DNA from: CAZOVB01 sp964583095
GTDB taxonomy: Bacteria; Planctomycetota; Phycisphaerae; SM23-33
DNA: 64,000 nucleotides
Direction of reading: 5' to 3'
Assembly (NCBI GenBank): GCA_964583095.1
Contig: CAZOVB010000008.1
Coordinates: 38,783 to 102,782, forward strand
Under the pieces are notes generated by a model. That model was not told the origin of the DNA. It saw only the letters and a program-made list of their open reading frames with translations, and did no database searches. The number at the start of each line of letters is the position of its first letter. Position 1 is the first letter of the stretch. Shown in pieces: positions 45,813-56,200 of the stretch. A program made the position numbers and the translations under genes.

Positions 45813-46553
45813 ATGAATCGACTGATCGTTCTGGCCGGGCCTTCCTGCGTGGGCAAGAGCCCCCTGCTCAAGGCGCTGGGCAAAGAGGCCCCGGAGCTTA
45901 TCGAGCCGGCCAAGACACTTGTGCTCTACAACTCGCGGGACCCCAGGCCGGGAGAAGAAGATGACCGGGACTACCACTTTCGATCGGCCGGGGAGATCCA
46001 GCAGCTCAGCGAGGAGGATCGCTACCGGGTCATGAAGGTCAGGGGAGACACCCAGGCGATCGACCTGGAGCAACTGCGAGAGGACCTGGAAAACTCCGAT
46101 GTCATCTACGAGGGCAACCCGTTTGTAGGCGAGGCCCTGGTGAGCCTGGACCTTGGCCCCGATGCCCAACTGCTCAGCGCCTTTGTCTCTCCGCTGTCGG
46201 CCCGGGAATTGCAGGTCCGCATGGATCCCGACAGCCACGCCGATGTCGAGGCGTTCGTCGCCGATGTGATGCGAAGGAAGCTCCTGCGACGCACGACCCG
46301 GCAGAAGGGGCTCCTGGCCCTGCCGGACCTGGAGGAAATCGAACGCCGCTGCACCAGCGCGTATGTGGAGTTGACCAAGGCCTGGAAGTTTGGCTGCGTG
46401 ATCGTCAACCACGACGGGGAAGACAGCGAGAACTGGGATGCCTTTACCTGGCCCATCGGCGAGGCGGGCAGGACCGTCCAGGCCGTTATCGAACTGCTCG
46501 AAGGCAAGGAACCTGCCGGGGCAGAGCACTGGGATGAGGACTTTCCCGGGTAG
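45813..46553 (+). CDS. Guanylate-kinase-like P-loop protein
   Basis: A 246-residue protein. A P-loop (LAGPSCVGKSPLLKAL) and an NSRDPRPGEEDDRDYHF stretch match the nucleotide and GMP-binding regions of guanylate kinase. The rest is divergent and ends in an acidic tail, and the protein is about 40 residues longer than Gmk. It may be a divergent kinase with another substrate. AAGGGTGA lies before ATG 45813. It is divergent from the EncFtn operon, with no obvious link. Confidence 0.75.
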   Translation: MNRLIVLAGPSCVGKSPLLKALGKEAPELIEPAKTLVLYNSRDPRPGEEDDRDYHFRSAGEIQQLSEEDRYRVMKVRGDTQAIDLEQLREDLENSDVIYEGNPFVGEALVSLDLGPDAQLLSAFVSPLSARELQVRMDPDSHADVEAFVADVMRRKLLRRTTRQKGLLALPDLEEIERRCTSAYVELTKAWKFGCVIVNHDGEDSENWDAFTWPIGEAGRTVQAVIELLEGKEPAGAEHWDEDFPG

Positions 46554-46761
46554 CCGCTTTCCTGCTGGGTGTCGAGGCCAAGAGTGGTACTGTGTCGAGA
46601 TCCGAATCGGTTTGTGTTGCATGTGCACGCGCTGTTTGGGAGGAATCGGCGTTGGACATCGACAACCGACCTTAAGTCCATTCAGATCAAAGGCCGGGCG
46701 GGGCGTTTTCGCCAGTGGGGATTTCTGATATGCTGCATCGGACAGCCCGGAAAGGAACCCC

Positions 46762-48075
46762 ATGGCCAACCCACAGCCGAACATTCTGTATATCTTCACC
46801 GACCAGCAGTCCGCACAGGCCCTGAGTTGTGCGGGAAATCAGGATCTTCACACGCCCAACCTCGACGCCCTGGCCGGGCGAGGCGTACGGTTCACCAACG
46901 CCTTGTGTGCCGAGCCGATCTGTTCGCCCGCCCGCTCGGCCATGCTCACCGGACGGATGCCCTCCACCGTCGGGGTTCCGGACAACAACCTGGCCATCGA
47001 CGAGGCCTACCGCAAAGAGGAACTGGGCAACCTGCTCAAGCGGGCCGGCTACGACTGCGGCTACGCGGGCAAATGGCACCTGACTCCCTATACGATTCCC
47101 GACCCGGCCGAGCACGGCTTCGACTGGTCGGCCCCGTTCGGCGATGCCGACTTGACCGACCACTGCCTGGCGTTTCTCTCGGCCAGCCGCGACAAGCCCT
47201 TCTTCCTGATGGCCTCCTACGACAATCCGCACAACATCTGCGAATGGCACCGGGACCAGAACCTGCCCTGGGGCAACCTGCCCGAGCCGGACCTGGCCGA
47301 GTGTCCGAACCTGCCGGCCAACTACCACGCCGCCCCGTACGAACCCGAGATTCTTCGTCTGATCCAACAGACCGCACCTGCCTGCTACGGCGGGGGCAGA
47401 TTCGACCCGGACCGATGGCGGAAATTCCGCTGGGCCTATAACCGCCTGGTGGAGAAGGTCGATACCCAGATCGGACGTCTCCTGGAGGGCCTGGAAGAAC
47501 GGGGGCTGAAGGAAGATACGCTGGTCGTCTTCTCCAGCGACCACGGCGACGGGGAGGGACACCACCGCTGGAACAACAAGCAGGTGCTCTTTGAAGAGTC
47601 CATCCGCGTGCCGTTGATCGTGGCCGGGCCGGGCGTGAAGCCTCGCGGCGGTCTCTGCGAAGAGCTGGTCAGCAATGGCCTGGACCTGCTGCCCACGCTG
47701 TGCGACCTGGCCGGGGCCGAGGCGCCCCAGGACCTGCCCGGCCGGAGCTTTCGAGGCTTTCTGGAGGGGACGGATGTATCCGACTGGCCCGAGCAGCGGG
47801 TGGTCGAAGCCTCGGTCTACAACGGAACCGTAGGCCGGGAAGTGCTGGGCCGATGCCTGCGAGGCAAGCGGTACAAGTACGTCTGCTACAGTTGGGGCCG
47901 CTACCGCGAGCAGCTTCACGATCTGGAATCGGACCCCGGGGAGATGGTGAACCTGGCCATCGAGCGTCGCCATCAACCCCTGTTGCAGCGTTGTCGCGAG
48001 GAGTTGGCCGCCTGGTGCCGGAGCATCGGCGACAGGTTTGTCGGGCAGATCCCCCGCGAGCCGGAAGCGATGTAG
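46762..48075 (+). CDS. Sulfatase (type I, formylglycine)
   Basis: A 437-residue type I sulfatase. The N-terminal NILYIFTDQQSAQALSC binds metal, and Cys54 in CSPARSAMLTG is the residue converted to formylglycine. VVFSSDHGDGEGHH completes the metal site. It lacks a signal peptide, so it would act on imported sulfated sugars. Maturation needs a formylglycine-generating enzyme, not in the window. AAAGGA precedes ATG 46762. Substrate not readable. Confidence 0.92.
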   Translation: MANPQPNILYIFTDQQSAQALSCAGNQDLHTPNLDALAGRGVRFTNALCAEPICSPARSAMLTGRMPSTVGVPDNNLAIDEAYRKEELGNLLKRAGYDCGYAGKWHLTPYTIPDPAEHGFDWSAPFGDADLTDHCLAFLSASRDKPFFLMASYDNPHNICEWHRDQNLPWGNLPEPDLAECPNLPANYHAAPYEPEILRLIQQTAPACYGGGRFDPDRWRKFRWAYNRLVEKVDTQIGRLLEGLEERGLKEDTLVVFSSDHGDGEGHHRWNNKQVLFEESIRVPLIVAGPGVKPRGGLCEELVSNGLDLLPTLCDLAGAEAPQDLPGRSFRGFLEGTDVSDWPEQRVVEASVYNGTVGREVLGRCLRGKRYKYVCYSWGRYREQLHDLESDPGEMVNLAIERRHQPLLQRCREELAAWCRSIGDRFVGQIPREPEAM

Positions 48076-48090
48076 CCTGGGCCAAACGGT

Positions 48091-49515
48091 TCAAAGCAGC
48101 GGACTGAGCAGCTTGGAGACGTTCTGCCCGCCGCGTCGCCAGAGGGACCTGTTGTCCCACTGTTCGCGCGTGAGCCTCTCGGCGTTGTGCATGTAGCCCT
48201 TCTGCAGTTGGCGGACGGACTTGACCATGCCGGCGTCGGCGAAGATCAGGTTCAGCTCAAAGTTCAGCGCGAAGGAGCGGATGTCGAAGTTGGCCGAGCC
48301 GACCAGGGCCAGGTCTTCGTCGATCGACAAGGACTTGGAGTGGAGTATCCCCGCGTCGTACTGGTAGATTTCCACCCCGGCCTGGAGGAGGAAGTCGAAG
48401 TAGGAATGGGCGGCGGCATCGACGAGCCAATGGTCGCTGCTTCGCGGGAGGATGAGCGTAACCTCTGCTCCCCGCAGCGATGCGACCTGCATGGCCTGGA
48501 GAAGCGCCTCGTCGGGGACGAAGTAGGGGGTGGTCATGACCACCCGTTTGCGGGCGCTGTGGAGGGCGTCGACCACGATGCGCTGGTAATTCTCGATCGG
48601 GTAGTTGGGGCCCGAAGGCAAAGCCTGCACCAGCACGTTTCCGTGGCTCTGGAGTTCCGGGTACAGATCCGATTCATCCAGGAGCTGATCGGTCTCGAAA
48701 TACCAGTCGCTGCGGAAAACATGCTGGAGTTCCATCACGACCGGGCCCCGGAGACGAACCATCATGTCCTTGAATTTCCGTTTCCGTTCCCCGTGGATGG
48801 GGTTGAGGATGTTCTGCGAACCGGTCCAGCCGAGTTGGCCGTCGATGACAACGATCTTGCGGTGGTTGCGCAGGTCCAGGCGCGAAGCCGCCCGGCGGAA
48901 GAGCCCCACCGGCAAGGCCGCCTGGACCTCCACGCCCGCGGCGGCCAGGTAGTCGCTGCGATGGCGGAACCAGTTGTGCGAGCCGACCGAGTCCATCAGC
49001 ACGCGGCAGGTCAGGCCTCGACCGGCCGCCTCGGCCAGTGCGTCCGCCACCCGCAGACCGGTCTGGTCGTTTTCCCAGATGTAGAAGACCATGTGGATGT
49101 GGTCGCGAGCGGATTCGATGTCTTCGATCAGCCGATCGAGGACCTCTTCATCGTCGCCGTAGAGGCGGGCGGAGTTGCCCCGGAGGATGGGCATCTTGCC
49201 AAGCTTCTCCGCCAGGGCCACCACGGGCCGGACCGATTCATCCACGTCTATTCGGGAAGGCTGGGCGCGGTGGGAGAGTTCTTCGCGCATCTGGGCCAGC
49301 TCGTCGAGCATGCGCTGGTGGAGCTTCATGCGGCGCTTGGCCACCAGGTTACAGGCGATGAGCCAGTAAAGAATCACCCCGAGAATCGGCATGAGGAAGA
49401 TCAGCAACAGCCACGCCATAGCCGCCGAGGGCGAATGCTTGCGGGGCACGACAAAAAGCATCACCACGCACAGGACGATGTCCAGGGTCAACAGGATTGT
49501 CGAATACCAGTGCAC
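48091..49515 (-). CDS. cls: Cardiolipin synthase, phospholipase D family
   Basis: A 474-residue membrane enzyme. Two N-terminal helices (about 5-25 and 32-55) precede two HKD motifs: HRKIVVIDGQLGWTGSQN and HSKSLSIDEDLALVGSANFD. It joins two phosphatidylglycerols into cardiolipin at the inner membrane. GTG 49515 has AAAGG 7 bases upstream. The length is normal for ClsA-type enzymes. Convergent with the sulfatase gene, whose stop is only 15 bases away. Confidence 0.95.
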   Translation of the reverse strand: MHWYSTILLTLDIVLCVVMLFVVPRKHSPSAAMAWLLLIFLMPILGVILYWLIACNLVAKRRMKLHQRMLDELAQMREELSHRAQPSRIDVDESVRPVVALAEKLGKMPILRGNSARLYGDDEEVLDRLIEDIESARDHIHMVFYIWENDQTGLRVADALAEAAGRGLTCRVLMDSVGSHNWFRHRSDYLAAAGVEVQAALPVGLFRRAASRLDLRNHRKIVVIDGQLGWTGSQNILNPIHGERKRKFKDMMVRLRGPVVMELQHVFRSDWYFETDQLLDESDLYPELQSHGNVLVQALPSGPNYPIENYQRIVVDALHSARKRVVMTTPYFVPDEALLQAMQVASLRGAEVTLILPRSSDHWLVDAAAHSYFDFLLQAGVEIYQYDAGILHSKSLSIDEDLALVGSANFDIRSFALNFELNLIFADAGMVKSVRQLQKGYMHNAERLTREQWDNRSLWRRGGQNVSKLLSPLL

Positions 49516-49563
49516 GCTTTGCCTTTCTTCCAGTGGCCGAATCGTGGGCCAGGCCGGGTCGGA

Positions 49564-50292
49564 TCACCCCTCGGGCTCTTGGCGGGCCGGTGGCAATTGG
49601 TCCAGTGCCTCTCTGAGCGGAGCGTAGATCTCACCCGCCCAGGGAGGAACCGAGGCCCTGTCGGGCTCGCGGCAGCGCAGATCCGTCGGTGCCAGAAGTA
49701 TACATACCTCCTCCACGCCGGCCAGTGCGGAAACCACGAAGATCTCCTCAGCCGCCCGGTCTCCCATGGCCAGGCAGCCGGCAGAGACGTCCGAACCGTG
49801 GATCATGATATCCCCGCCCAGATCCTCCCGTCCTTGCCTGGCGGCGATGGCCCGATCCAGCTCATTGGGGTATCCGACGCGAAGGGCCAGGTGAAATCGG
49901 CTGTTGGGGTTGAGCGACTCGGCGGCGTAGATGCCCTCGGGCACCTGCCGGTCGCCCTCTCGCAGCTTGGGGCCCGCCTGGCCGCTTGCAGCCAGGATGG
50001 GCCAGGCCTTGACGAATCGCCAGGGCTCGCAGGGGCTGTTGCGGGCGTAGAACTCCAGGCGACGGGCGTCCTTGATCCCGACAAACGTCACCTGCCTTGC
50101 CGGCCAGTCCAGACCGGCCCTGCGGAAATCCTCCTCCAGGCGCAGCTTTACGGATTGGCCGTACTGATCGAGCCGGTCCTGGACGCTCGCTCGCCTCACC
50201 GCGCGATAGACCCCGGCGATGCACAAGGCCAGGATCGAAACGCCCAGCAGGGCGGCGCCGGCGAGCAGCCACCTCTTGCCTTTTGCTGCCAT
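49564..50292 (-). CDS. L,D-transpeptidase (YkuD family)
   Basis: A 242-residue protein with one N-terminal membrane anchor (about 8-30) and an extracellular YkuD domain. The catalytic signature HGSDVSAGCLAMGD gives His165 and Cys173. These enzymes form 3-3 peptidoglycan cross-links or attach proteins to the wall. ATG 50292 has only AGG 5 bases upstream. It starts 28 bases after the sulfatase stop codon on the same strand, so it is probably in the same transcript. Confidence 0.88.
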   Translation of the reverse strand: MAAKGKRWLLAGAALLGVSILALCIAGVYRAVRRASVQDRLDQYGQSVKLRLEEDFRRAGLDWPARQVTFVGIKDARRLEFYARNSPCEPWRFVKAWPILAASGQAGPKLREGDRQVPEGIYAAESLNPNSRFHLALRVGYPNELDRAIAARQGREDLGGDIMIHGSDVSAGCLAMGDRAAEEIFVVSALAGVEEVCILLAPTDLRCREPDRASVPPWAGEIYAPLREALDQLPPARQEPEG

Positions 50293-50320
50293 CTTTGCCT
50301 GTTCCCGTCCATCGCGGGCG

Positions 50321-51793
50321 TCATTCAAACTCCCGCGGGTGTCGCTTCTTGAGTTCCGGAATCGCCCAGCCGCGCCCGGTCTGTTCAAGGAACTTGCAGT
50401 AGTCCTTGAGCTTCCCGGCCGCGTGGCACGGACCGCCCTCGGCCAGGACCTGCCGCATCGGATCCACGTAATACCCGTCGATCTGAGAGTCCATCATCTC
50501 GTCATGCCACTGCTGGAGGTAGTAGGCCCCCTCCATGCACAGGTCGCGCCGGGTCGGGGCGAGGTTGTTCTGCTCGTGGGGATCTTCGGCGAGGTTGAAG
50601 AGCATCTCGTTGTCGAAAAGGTGGAAGCCGTCGTGGTAGGTCCGCATGTAGAGCCAGTCGCCCCACCTGACGCCGCGCTGGCAGACGTGGGCGCACTGGC
50701 TCAGAACAAGATACTCCCTGCCGGCGTCCTGCCGACCACGGAGCACGGAGGCGTAGCTCTGGCCGTCCCAGGTTTCGCCGGCCGGCTGATCGAACATCTC
50801 GGCCAGGGTGGGCAGCAGGTCCAGGTTGTAGCGCAGGCCGTGGTCGGCCGAACCGGGCTCGTAGCCCGCACCGGGCCAGCGGATGATCATCGGGATCCGG
50901 CAGGTGATGTGGTCGGCCGTGCCGTGCTCGCCGTAGATGCCCAGTTCGCCCTGGTTCTCACCGTGGTCGGAAGTCACGATAATAATCAGATCGTCCAAAG
51001 CGCCCTTGGCTTCCAGGGCGTCCAGCAGCCTGCCGATGTGCTGATCCATGTACGCGATGCCGCAGTCGTAGCCGTCGATGTTGCGTCGCATGTCGTCCAT
51101 GTCGGCGATCTGTCCGGGCTGGCGGGGCCTGTCGGGGTTCTCGCGGTTGTGGTACATCATCAGCTCATGGGCGCAGTGAGGCCCGACCATGTTGCGGTGC
51201 TTTTCCAGGACCTCCCGGGTGAGCCACTCGGGGATCGGTTCGTCCTTGAAGGGATTGCCGAACTCTTCCGGAGCGCGGTAACTGGTGTGCGGATCCCAGT
51301 AGTTCACGTGCAGCAGCCAGTTGTCATCGGCTCCGCGACGCTCGATCCAGTCCAGGACGTGGGGGGTGATCTCCTCGGCAGACTCGCCCCCGCCCTTGCC
51401 GGTGTCGTAGGTTTCGGTAAAGCCGGCATTGAACCAGAAAGCCCCGTGCCGCTTGGCGAAGGGGCTGATGGAGGCGGTGTGGAAACCGGCGTTGTTGATC
51501 GTCGCCCAAAGCCCCTGGCGGTTCATTCGCGACTGGAAACCCCGATTCGTGCCCTCGATCCGCAGGTCGGCATTTGTCTTGTCATGGCCCACCACGCCGG
51601 TGTGGATCCCGAAACGTCCGGTGACCAGCGCTGCCCGCGAGGGCAGACACGGTGCGTCGGGGCAGTAGTAGTTGGTGAACCGGACGCCCTGGGCGGCGAT
51701 GCGGTCGATGTTGGGCGAGGTGTTTCGCGGGTAGCCGTAACAGCCCAGATGATCCGGGCGGAGGGTGTCGAGGTCCAGGACGAGAATCTTCAC
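50321..51793 (-). CDS. Second sulfatase (type I)
   Basis: A 490-residue sulfatase. The start MKILVLDLDTLRPDHLGCYG and Cys49 in CLPSRAALVTG match family S1; VTSDHGENQGELGIYGEHG completes the metal site. No signal peptide is seen, so a cytoplasmic role is expected. GTG 51793 has AAGGAG 6 bases upstream. It lacks close similarity to the first sulfatase outside the motifs, suggesting a different substrate. Confidence 0.92.
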   Translation of the reverse strand: MKILVLDLDTLRPDHLGCYGYPRNTSPNIDRIAAQGVRFTNYYCPDAPCLPSRAALVTGRFGIHTGVVGHDKTNADLRIEGTNRGFQSRMNRQGLWATINNAGFHTASISPFAKRHGAFWFNAGFTETYDTGKGGGESAEEITPHVLDWIERRGADDNWLLHVNYWDPHTSYRAPEEFGNPFKDEPIPEWLTREVLEKHRNMVGPHCAHELMMYHNRENPDRPRQPGQIADMDDMRRNIDGYDCGIAYMDQHIGRLLDALEAKGALDDLIIIVTSDHGENQGELGIYGEHGTADHITCRIPMIIRWPGAGYEPGSADHGLRYNLDLLPTLAEMFDQPAGETWDGQSYASVLRGRQDAGREYLVLSQCAHVCQRGVRWGDWLYMRTYHDGFHLFDNEMLFNLAEDPHEQNNLAPTRRDLCMEGAYYLQQWHDEMMDSQIDGYYVDPMRQVLAEGGPCHAAGKLKDYCKFLEQTGRGWAIPELKKRHPREFE

Positions 51794-52025
51794 TTCATGC
51801 TCCTTTTAAGGTCGTAAAGGCCGGGTCGGCCGCGCGTCGGATCGGCAGGGCCCGCCCCTGCAGGGCAGAAACATCGTCCCTCTTGTAACGCAATGCTTTG
51901 CCTGCGGCAAGACCTCAGGGCTCGGAGCGTTCCCCTGACGCAAGCTGGTTTTGGCCAGGCATCAAGCCCACCCAGCCACCCCATCAAAACAACCGTTTGC
52001 CGCCCGAAAAACCTTGGACGACTTC

Positions 52026-53012
52026 TCAGTTGGCCCCCGCACGAAGAATGGTTACCAGGGCCGGATGCGAACCGAAACGCAGCACGATCCACACGATGGC
52101 GACGTACAGCACCAGCACCGCCCACATGGCCGAGTCGGTCAGGAGCACCTGGACCACGTCGCCCAGCCCGCGGGTGCGGCTGATCCGGTCGTAGCGGAAG
52201 ATCCCGTACATCACCAGCGGAATCGTCCAGATCATGTGGGCAGAGCCGATCCGCGAAACCGTCGCCGGGGCGATGCAGTAAATGCAGTAGGTCACGATGG
52301 CCAGCGAGGCAGAGAGCGTGATGAGCCGATCCAGCTCCCCCTGCTGATAGGACCGGTGCGTCCGGCGGGACCGGGCCGCCTGGGAGTCGCTAAGCTGCAA
52401 CTGCTCGCCCCGCCGCTTGGTAAAGCCCAGAAACAGACACAGCGTGAACGTGCAGAGCACCAGCCAGGGGCTGATACCCACGCCGATGGCGGCCGCCCCG
52501 GCCATCGCCCGCAGAACGAAACCCAGGGCGATGACGATCACATCCACGTAGAGGTGCTGCTTGAGCCAGGCCGAATACAGCACGTTGAGCACCAGGTAGG
52601 TCCCCGCCCAGGCAAGCAGTCCGTGGCCGGCCAGGGCGATGACCTGCTCGCTGCGCAGGACTCCCGGCAGGGCAGCCAGGGCCATCCCCGCCCCGGCCAG
52701 CAGCATAGACACCCCGGCCGCCAGGGAGGGCGAAACGCGCCTTGAGGCGATGGGCCTGTGTTTCTTGCGGGGGTGGTTGCGGTCCTCGCCCCGGTCGAGA
52801 AGGTCGTTGAGCAGGTAGACCGCACTGGAGAGCAGGCAGAACGAGGCCACCGCGATCAGGCAGAACTCCCAGGCTTCGAGCGACACATACCGCCCGCTGA
52901 AGAGAATCGGCGCCACCACGAAGAGGTTCTTGATCCAGTGCGTCGGGCGCATGGCCTGGATCAGGGCGACCGGGCCCCGGGAACCTGGCTGAGTTGTCCT
53001 GGATTCATCCAT
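52026..53012 (-). CDS. UbiA-family prenyltransferase (decaprenyl-phosphate phosphoribosyltransferase type)
   Basis: A 328-residue protein with about eight helices. RPTHWIKNLFVVAPILFSG and the signature NDLLDRGEDRNHPRKKHRPIAS match the DPPR-synthase branch, which moves phosphoribose to decaprenyl phosphate in arabinan-type sugar donor synthesis. A role in making a lipid-linked pentose for the envelope is inferred. ATG 53012 has a weak ribosome site. It stands alone between a sulfatase and the beta-helix gene. Confidence 0.88.
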   Translation of the reverse strand: MDESRTTQPGSRGPVALIQAMRPTHWIKNLFVVAPILFSGRYVSLEAWEFCLIAVASFCLLSSAVYLLNDLLDRGEDRNHPRKKHRPIASRRVSPSLAAGVSMLLAGAGMALAALPGVLRSEQVIALAGHGLLAWAGTYLVLNVLYSAWLKQHLYVDVIVIALGFVLRAMAGAAAIGVGISPWLVLCTFTLCLFLGFTKRRGEQLQLSDSQAARSRRTHRSYQQGELDRLITLSASLAIVTYCIYCIAPATVSRIGSAHMIWTIPLVMYGIFRYDRISRTRGLGDVVQVLLTDSAMWAVLVLYVAIVWIVLRFGSHPALVTILRAGAN

Positions 53013-53161
53013 TCGCCGTCTCTGTCCAACGCCCCGCCGTGGCCCGGGCGAACACAACGCCCCTGCCCCTCTATCGCACCCTGGGCGGGCTGTCTTGAAC
53101 CGGCTTCACCCTACCTTGCAGCGCTCCTGCCTGCAATAGGCGACCAACAACGGATCTGCCG

Positions 53162-53202
53162 AAGAAAATCGGGCGATCGATCCGCAGAGGACCGATCGCC
53201 CG
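53162..53202 (-). terminator. Terminator of the beta-helix gene
   Basis: CGGGCGATCG and CGATCGCCCG (53170-53179 and 53193-53202) form a perfect 10-base stem. On the minus strand ATTTTCTTC follows. Confidence 0.85.
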
Positions 53203-53229
53203 GTGGGGTTTGCGTCGAGGCCTGGAGGG

Positions 53230-56200
53230 TTACCGGGCTTCGATAGCCCCGGCGTCGCGGGCCTTGCCCTTGGGAGGCTGGTTGTTCCAGTCCCGCAGGT
53301 GCGGGCCGTCGAACTGCCAGGCATGCAGCTCGTCGATAGTGGTATGCGCATCGGCCAGCGTGCCGCGGCTGACCCGCAGGAACTCCAGCGTGCCGGCCAG
53401 GTCCTTGCCGACCAGGAAGTCCGCCTTGTTCTCCAGGGACATGTTCTGGTAGAGCACGGCATTGGAGCCCTGTCCGTCGGCCTTGCCGTCGACGTAGAGG
53501 GTGACCATGCGCCGCTTGCGGTCGACCTCGGCCAGAAGGTGATGCCACTTGCCGTCGTTGAGGCTCGTCTTGGACGTGACGGGCGGTGGCGTCTGCCCGC
53601 CCGAGGCCAGCTTCAGCGAGGCCTTGCCGGAATCATCGAGGCCCAGGGCGTAGCCGGCCTGTTTGCCCATTTTGCCCGCCAGCAGGCAGGGACCCTGGTC
53701 GCTGTCGGTCTTGAAGTAGACCTCGATCAGGAAGCTGTTGTCCTGCATGTCGACGGTGGGCTTGTCTGGGCCCTGGACGAGTCCACCGGGGCTGTTGGCC
53801 TTTCCGCCGGTGGGGATCTTGTACGGCTCGACGAGCTTGGCATGGGCCAGTTTCAGGTACTGCTTGCCGTCGAGTTCCAGGGCGCCCTTGGCCCAGTTCT
53901 CCAGCGGACCTTCCACGAACGTCCCGCCCACGCGGGTCAGCGGGTAGCGCGGGGTGGTGCTGTAGAAGTCGCGGTTGAGGTACGCGTTGGTCATGTACCA
54001 GGACTCATCCACAATTCGGTCGGGATCCTTGCTGTTGGGTGTGAAATTCCACTCGCCCACCACCGCATACAGCGCCCAGGGGACGAACATCTTCGCCCCT
54101 CGGTCGATGGCCGGGGAGTCCGGGGCCAGGCGGAAGTCGCCCTCCGAAGCCCGGGGCATGGGAGGCTGCTGGGCCAGGATGCCCACGTCCGGATCGCCCA
54201 TGTAGCCGAACTTCCTCAGATCCGCCTCAAAGCCGCTCAGGTCATCGCGGATCAGGCCCTTGACCTGGTAGATGCCCACCGTGGCCACGTCGTTGAAGAT
54301 GTTGCCTTCATAGGCGTTGGTCTCGTACTGGGTCACGTCGCCTTCGCGGAAGTGCCCGGCGTTGACGGCGTTCTCCTTGGCCGGCTCGGCGTGCTGCATG
54401 GCCACCTTGGAGATGTCCTGCACCACGTTGCCCAGGTACTTGTTGCGTCCGCCGGCCGGGCTCTGACGATGCCAGCCGTACTGGAATTTGTAGATGCTGT
54501 TGTTGAAGTAACTGTTCTGGAAGCCCAGGACGGTCTGGAAGGCTGCCTTGGTCCCCAGCGGACCCTCGGGCGGGTTGTGACGCGCCCAGGCGATGTTGTT
54601 GAAGGTATAGCCCTTGAACCCGCCGTCGTAGTAGTAGGCGAATCCGAACCGGGCACCCTTGCCCCCGTCGGACCACTGCATCAAGCCCTGCGGGGCCCCG
54701 GAGATGTTGTTGTATACGTAGAACGGCCCCCCCTGCCACATCTCGATCCCCGCCCAGTCGCTGGACTGGAGCAGTGTGTCCTGGGCCTTGTTGTGGTGCA
54801 CGATCTGGCGCGAGAAAGGCCACTGGCCGCTATCCTTGCTGAGCTTGCCGCCGTAGATCTCGATCATCTGGGCGGCGGTGCGGATGCCGATGTTCCCGGC
54901 CACCTCGGCCATGCGGGCGCACTTGACTTCCAGCCCGGGGGTGTAGCGACCTCGCGAGCCGCGGAAGGCGACGTCGTGAAGGTTGTTGCGAAGCACGCGG
55001 GCCTCGGTGAGCAGTCCCACACCCTTGCGGGTCCGGGCCCGGCTGCGATCGGCGATGTCAATCACGCCGTGGTCGGTATAGGCGATCTCGTTGTCGTTGA
55101 ACTCGACGAGCTTCATGGTCTGCCCGCCGGCCGTCGAGGCCCGCAGGGCAAGCTGCACGTGCTCGAAACGGCAGTGATCGACCTTCAGATGCTCGGCGTT
55201 GCCCCAGACACGGATGGCCCCGGCCAGGACGTCGGGATGGCCGAACTGCGGCTCGCCCAGTTCCCACATCACGTTTGTGAATCGCATGCCCAGGCCGCTG
55301 ATGCGAAGTTTCCCGACGTCGCCGGCCTCGATGAGTCGCAGCTTGTCGGCCGCCTCGACCGTCACGCTGCCCGGATCGATATCCCCGGGAAGGCGGACGT
55401 AAAGCGTGCCGCTCTTGCCCTTACGGTCGAACCAGTATTCGCCGGCCTGATCGAGCCACTGCGGACGGTCTTCCAGGTAGTAGCGGTGCCCGGAGAAGAT
55501 CATCCCGCCGGGCCCGTCGAACCACGGGCCTCCGAATGCGATGCCCTTCCTGTTGGGGTCATAGCCATGGATCTTGGTCGGATACGGATTGCCGCCGGTG
55601 GGAATGCCCCACTCGGTCCAGACGTAGCCGCCTACGGCATCTTCCCCGATCCGGCCCAGGTGCTTCTTGTCGATGCCCAGGTGGTACTTCTTGCCGTTGA
55701 CGGTCATGAGGTTCGGGTTCTTGTCCATGCCCTGGAACTGAAGCCACCACTGGGGCTGCTCCCACTGCCACCACTGGCTGAGGCGATTCTCGGGATCCGT
55801 CCATTCCCAGTTGGGCATGCGGGCGAGCTTCAGGCGGGTGGCCTTGCCCTCAGCGTCGACCATCCAGGCCGCCCGGGGCAGGGCGTCGACCTTCGCCGCC
55901 CAGACCTTCGAGCCCTCGGGCATCTTCGGATGCGCTTCCTTCTTCCAGCCGGAAACCTTGCTACTGCCCACGATCCAGGCCTGTCCCTCGCCCCAGTCGG
56001 GGTCGACGGTCAGCAGGGCAGAGGCCCCGTTGGGGACCTTCAGTCTGCCGCGATAGGTAACGCCCTTCTTGAAGACGTACGTGTCGGCCCGGCCTGAGTC
56101 GGCCTGGCCCCTTGCGGCAGCGTCCCACGGGTGGTGCTTCCAGGCCTTCTGAGCGGAACTGCCGTCGTTGGAGTCGTCGCCGTTCTCGTAATCGACGTAC

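Noticed and set aside
53203..56097. A 964-codon open frame opposite the beta-helix gene
   Set aside because: Same reason: complementary to a gene with a signal peptide, good ribosome site and recognised domains.
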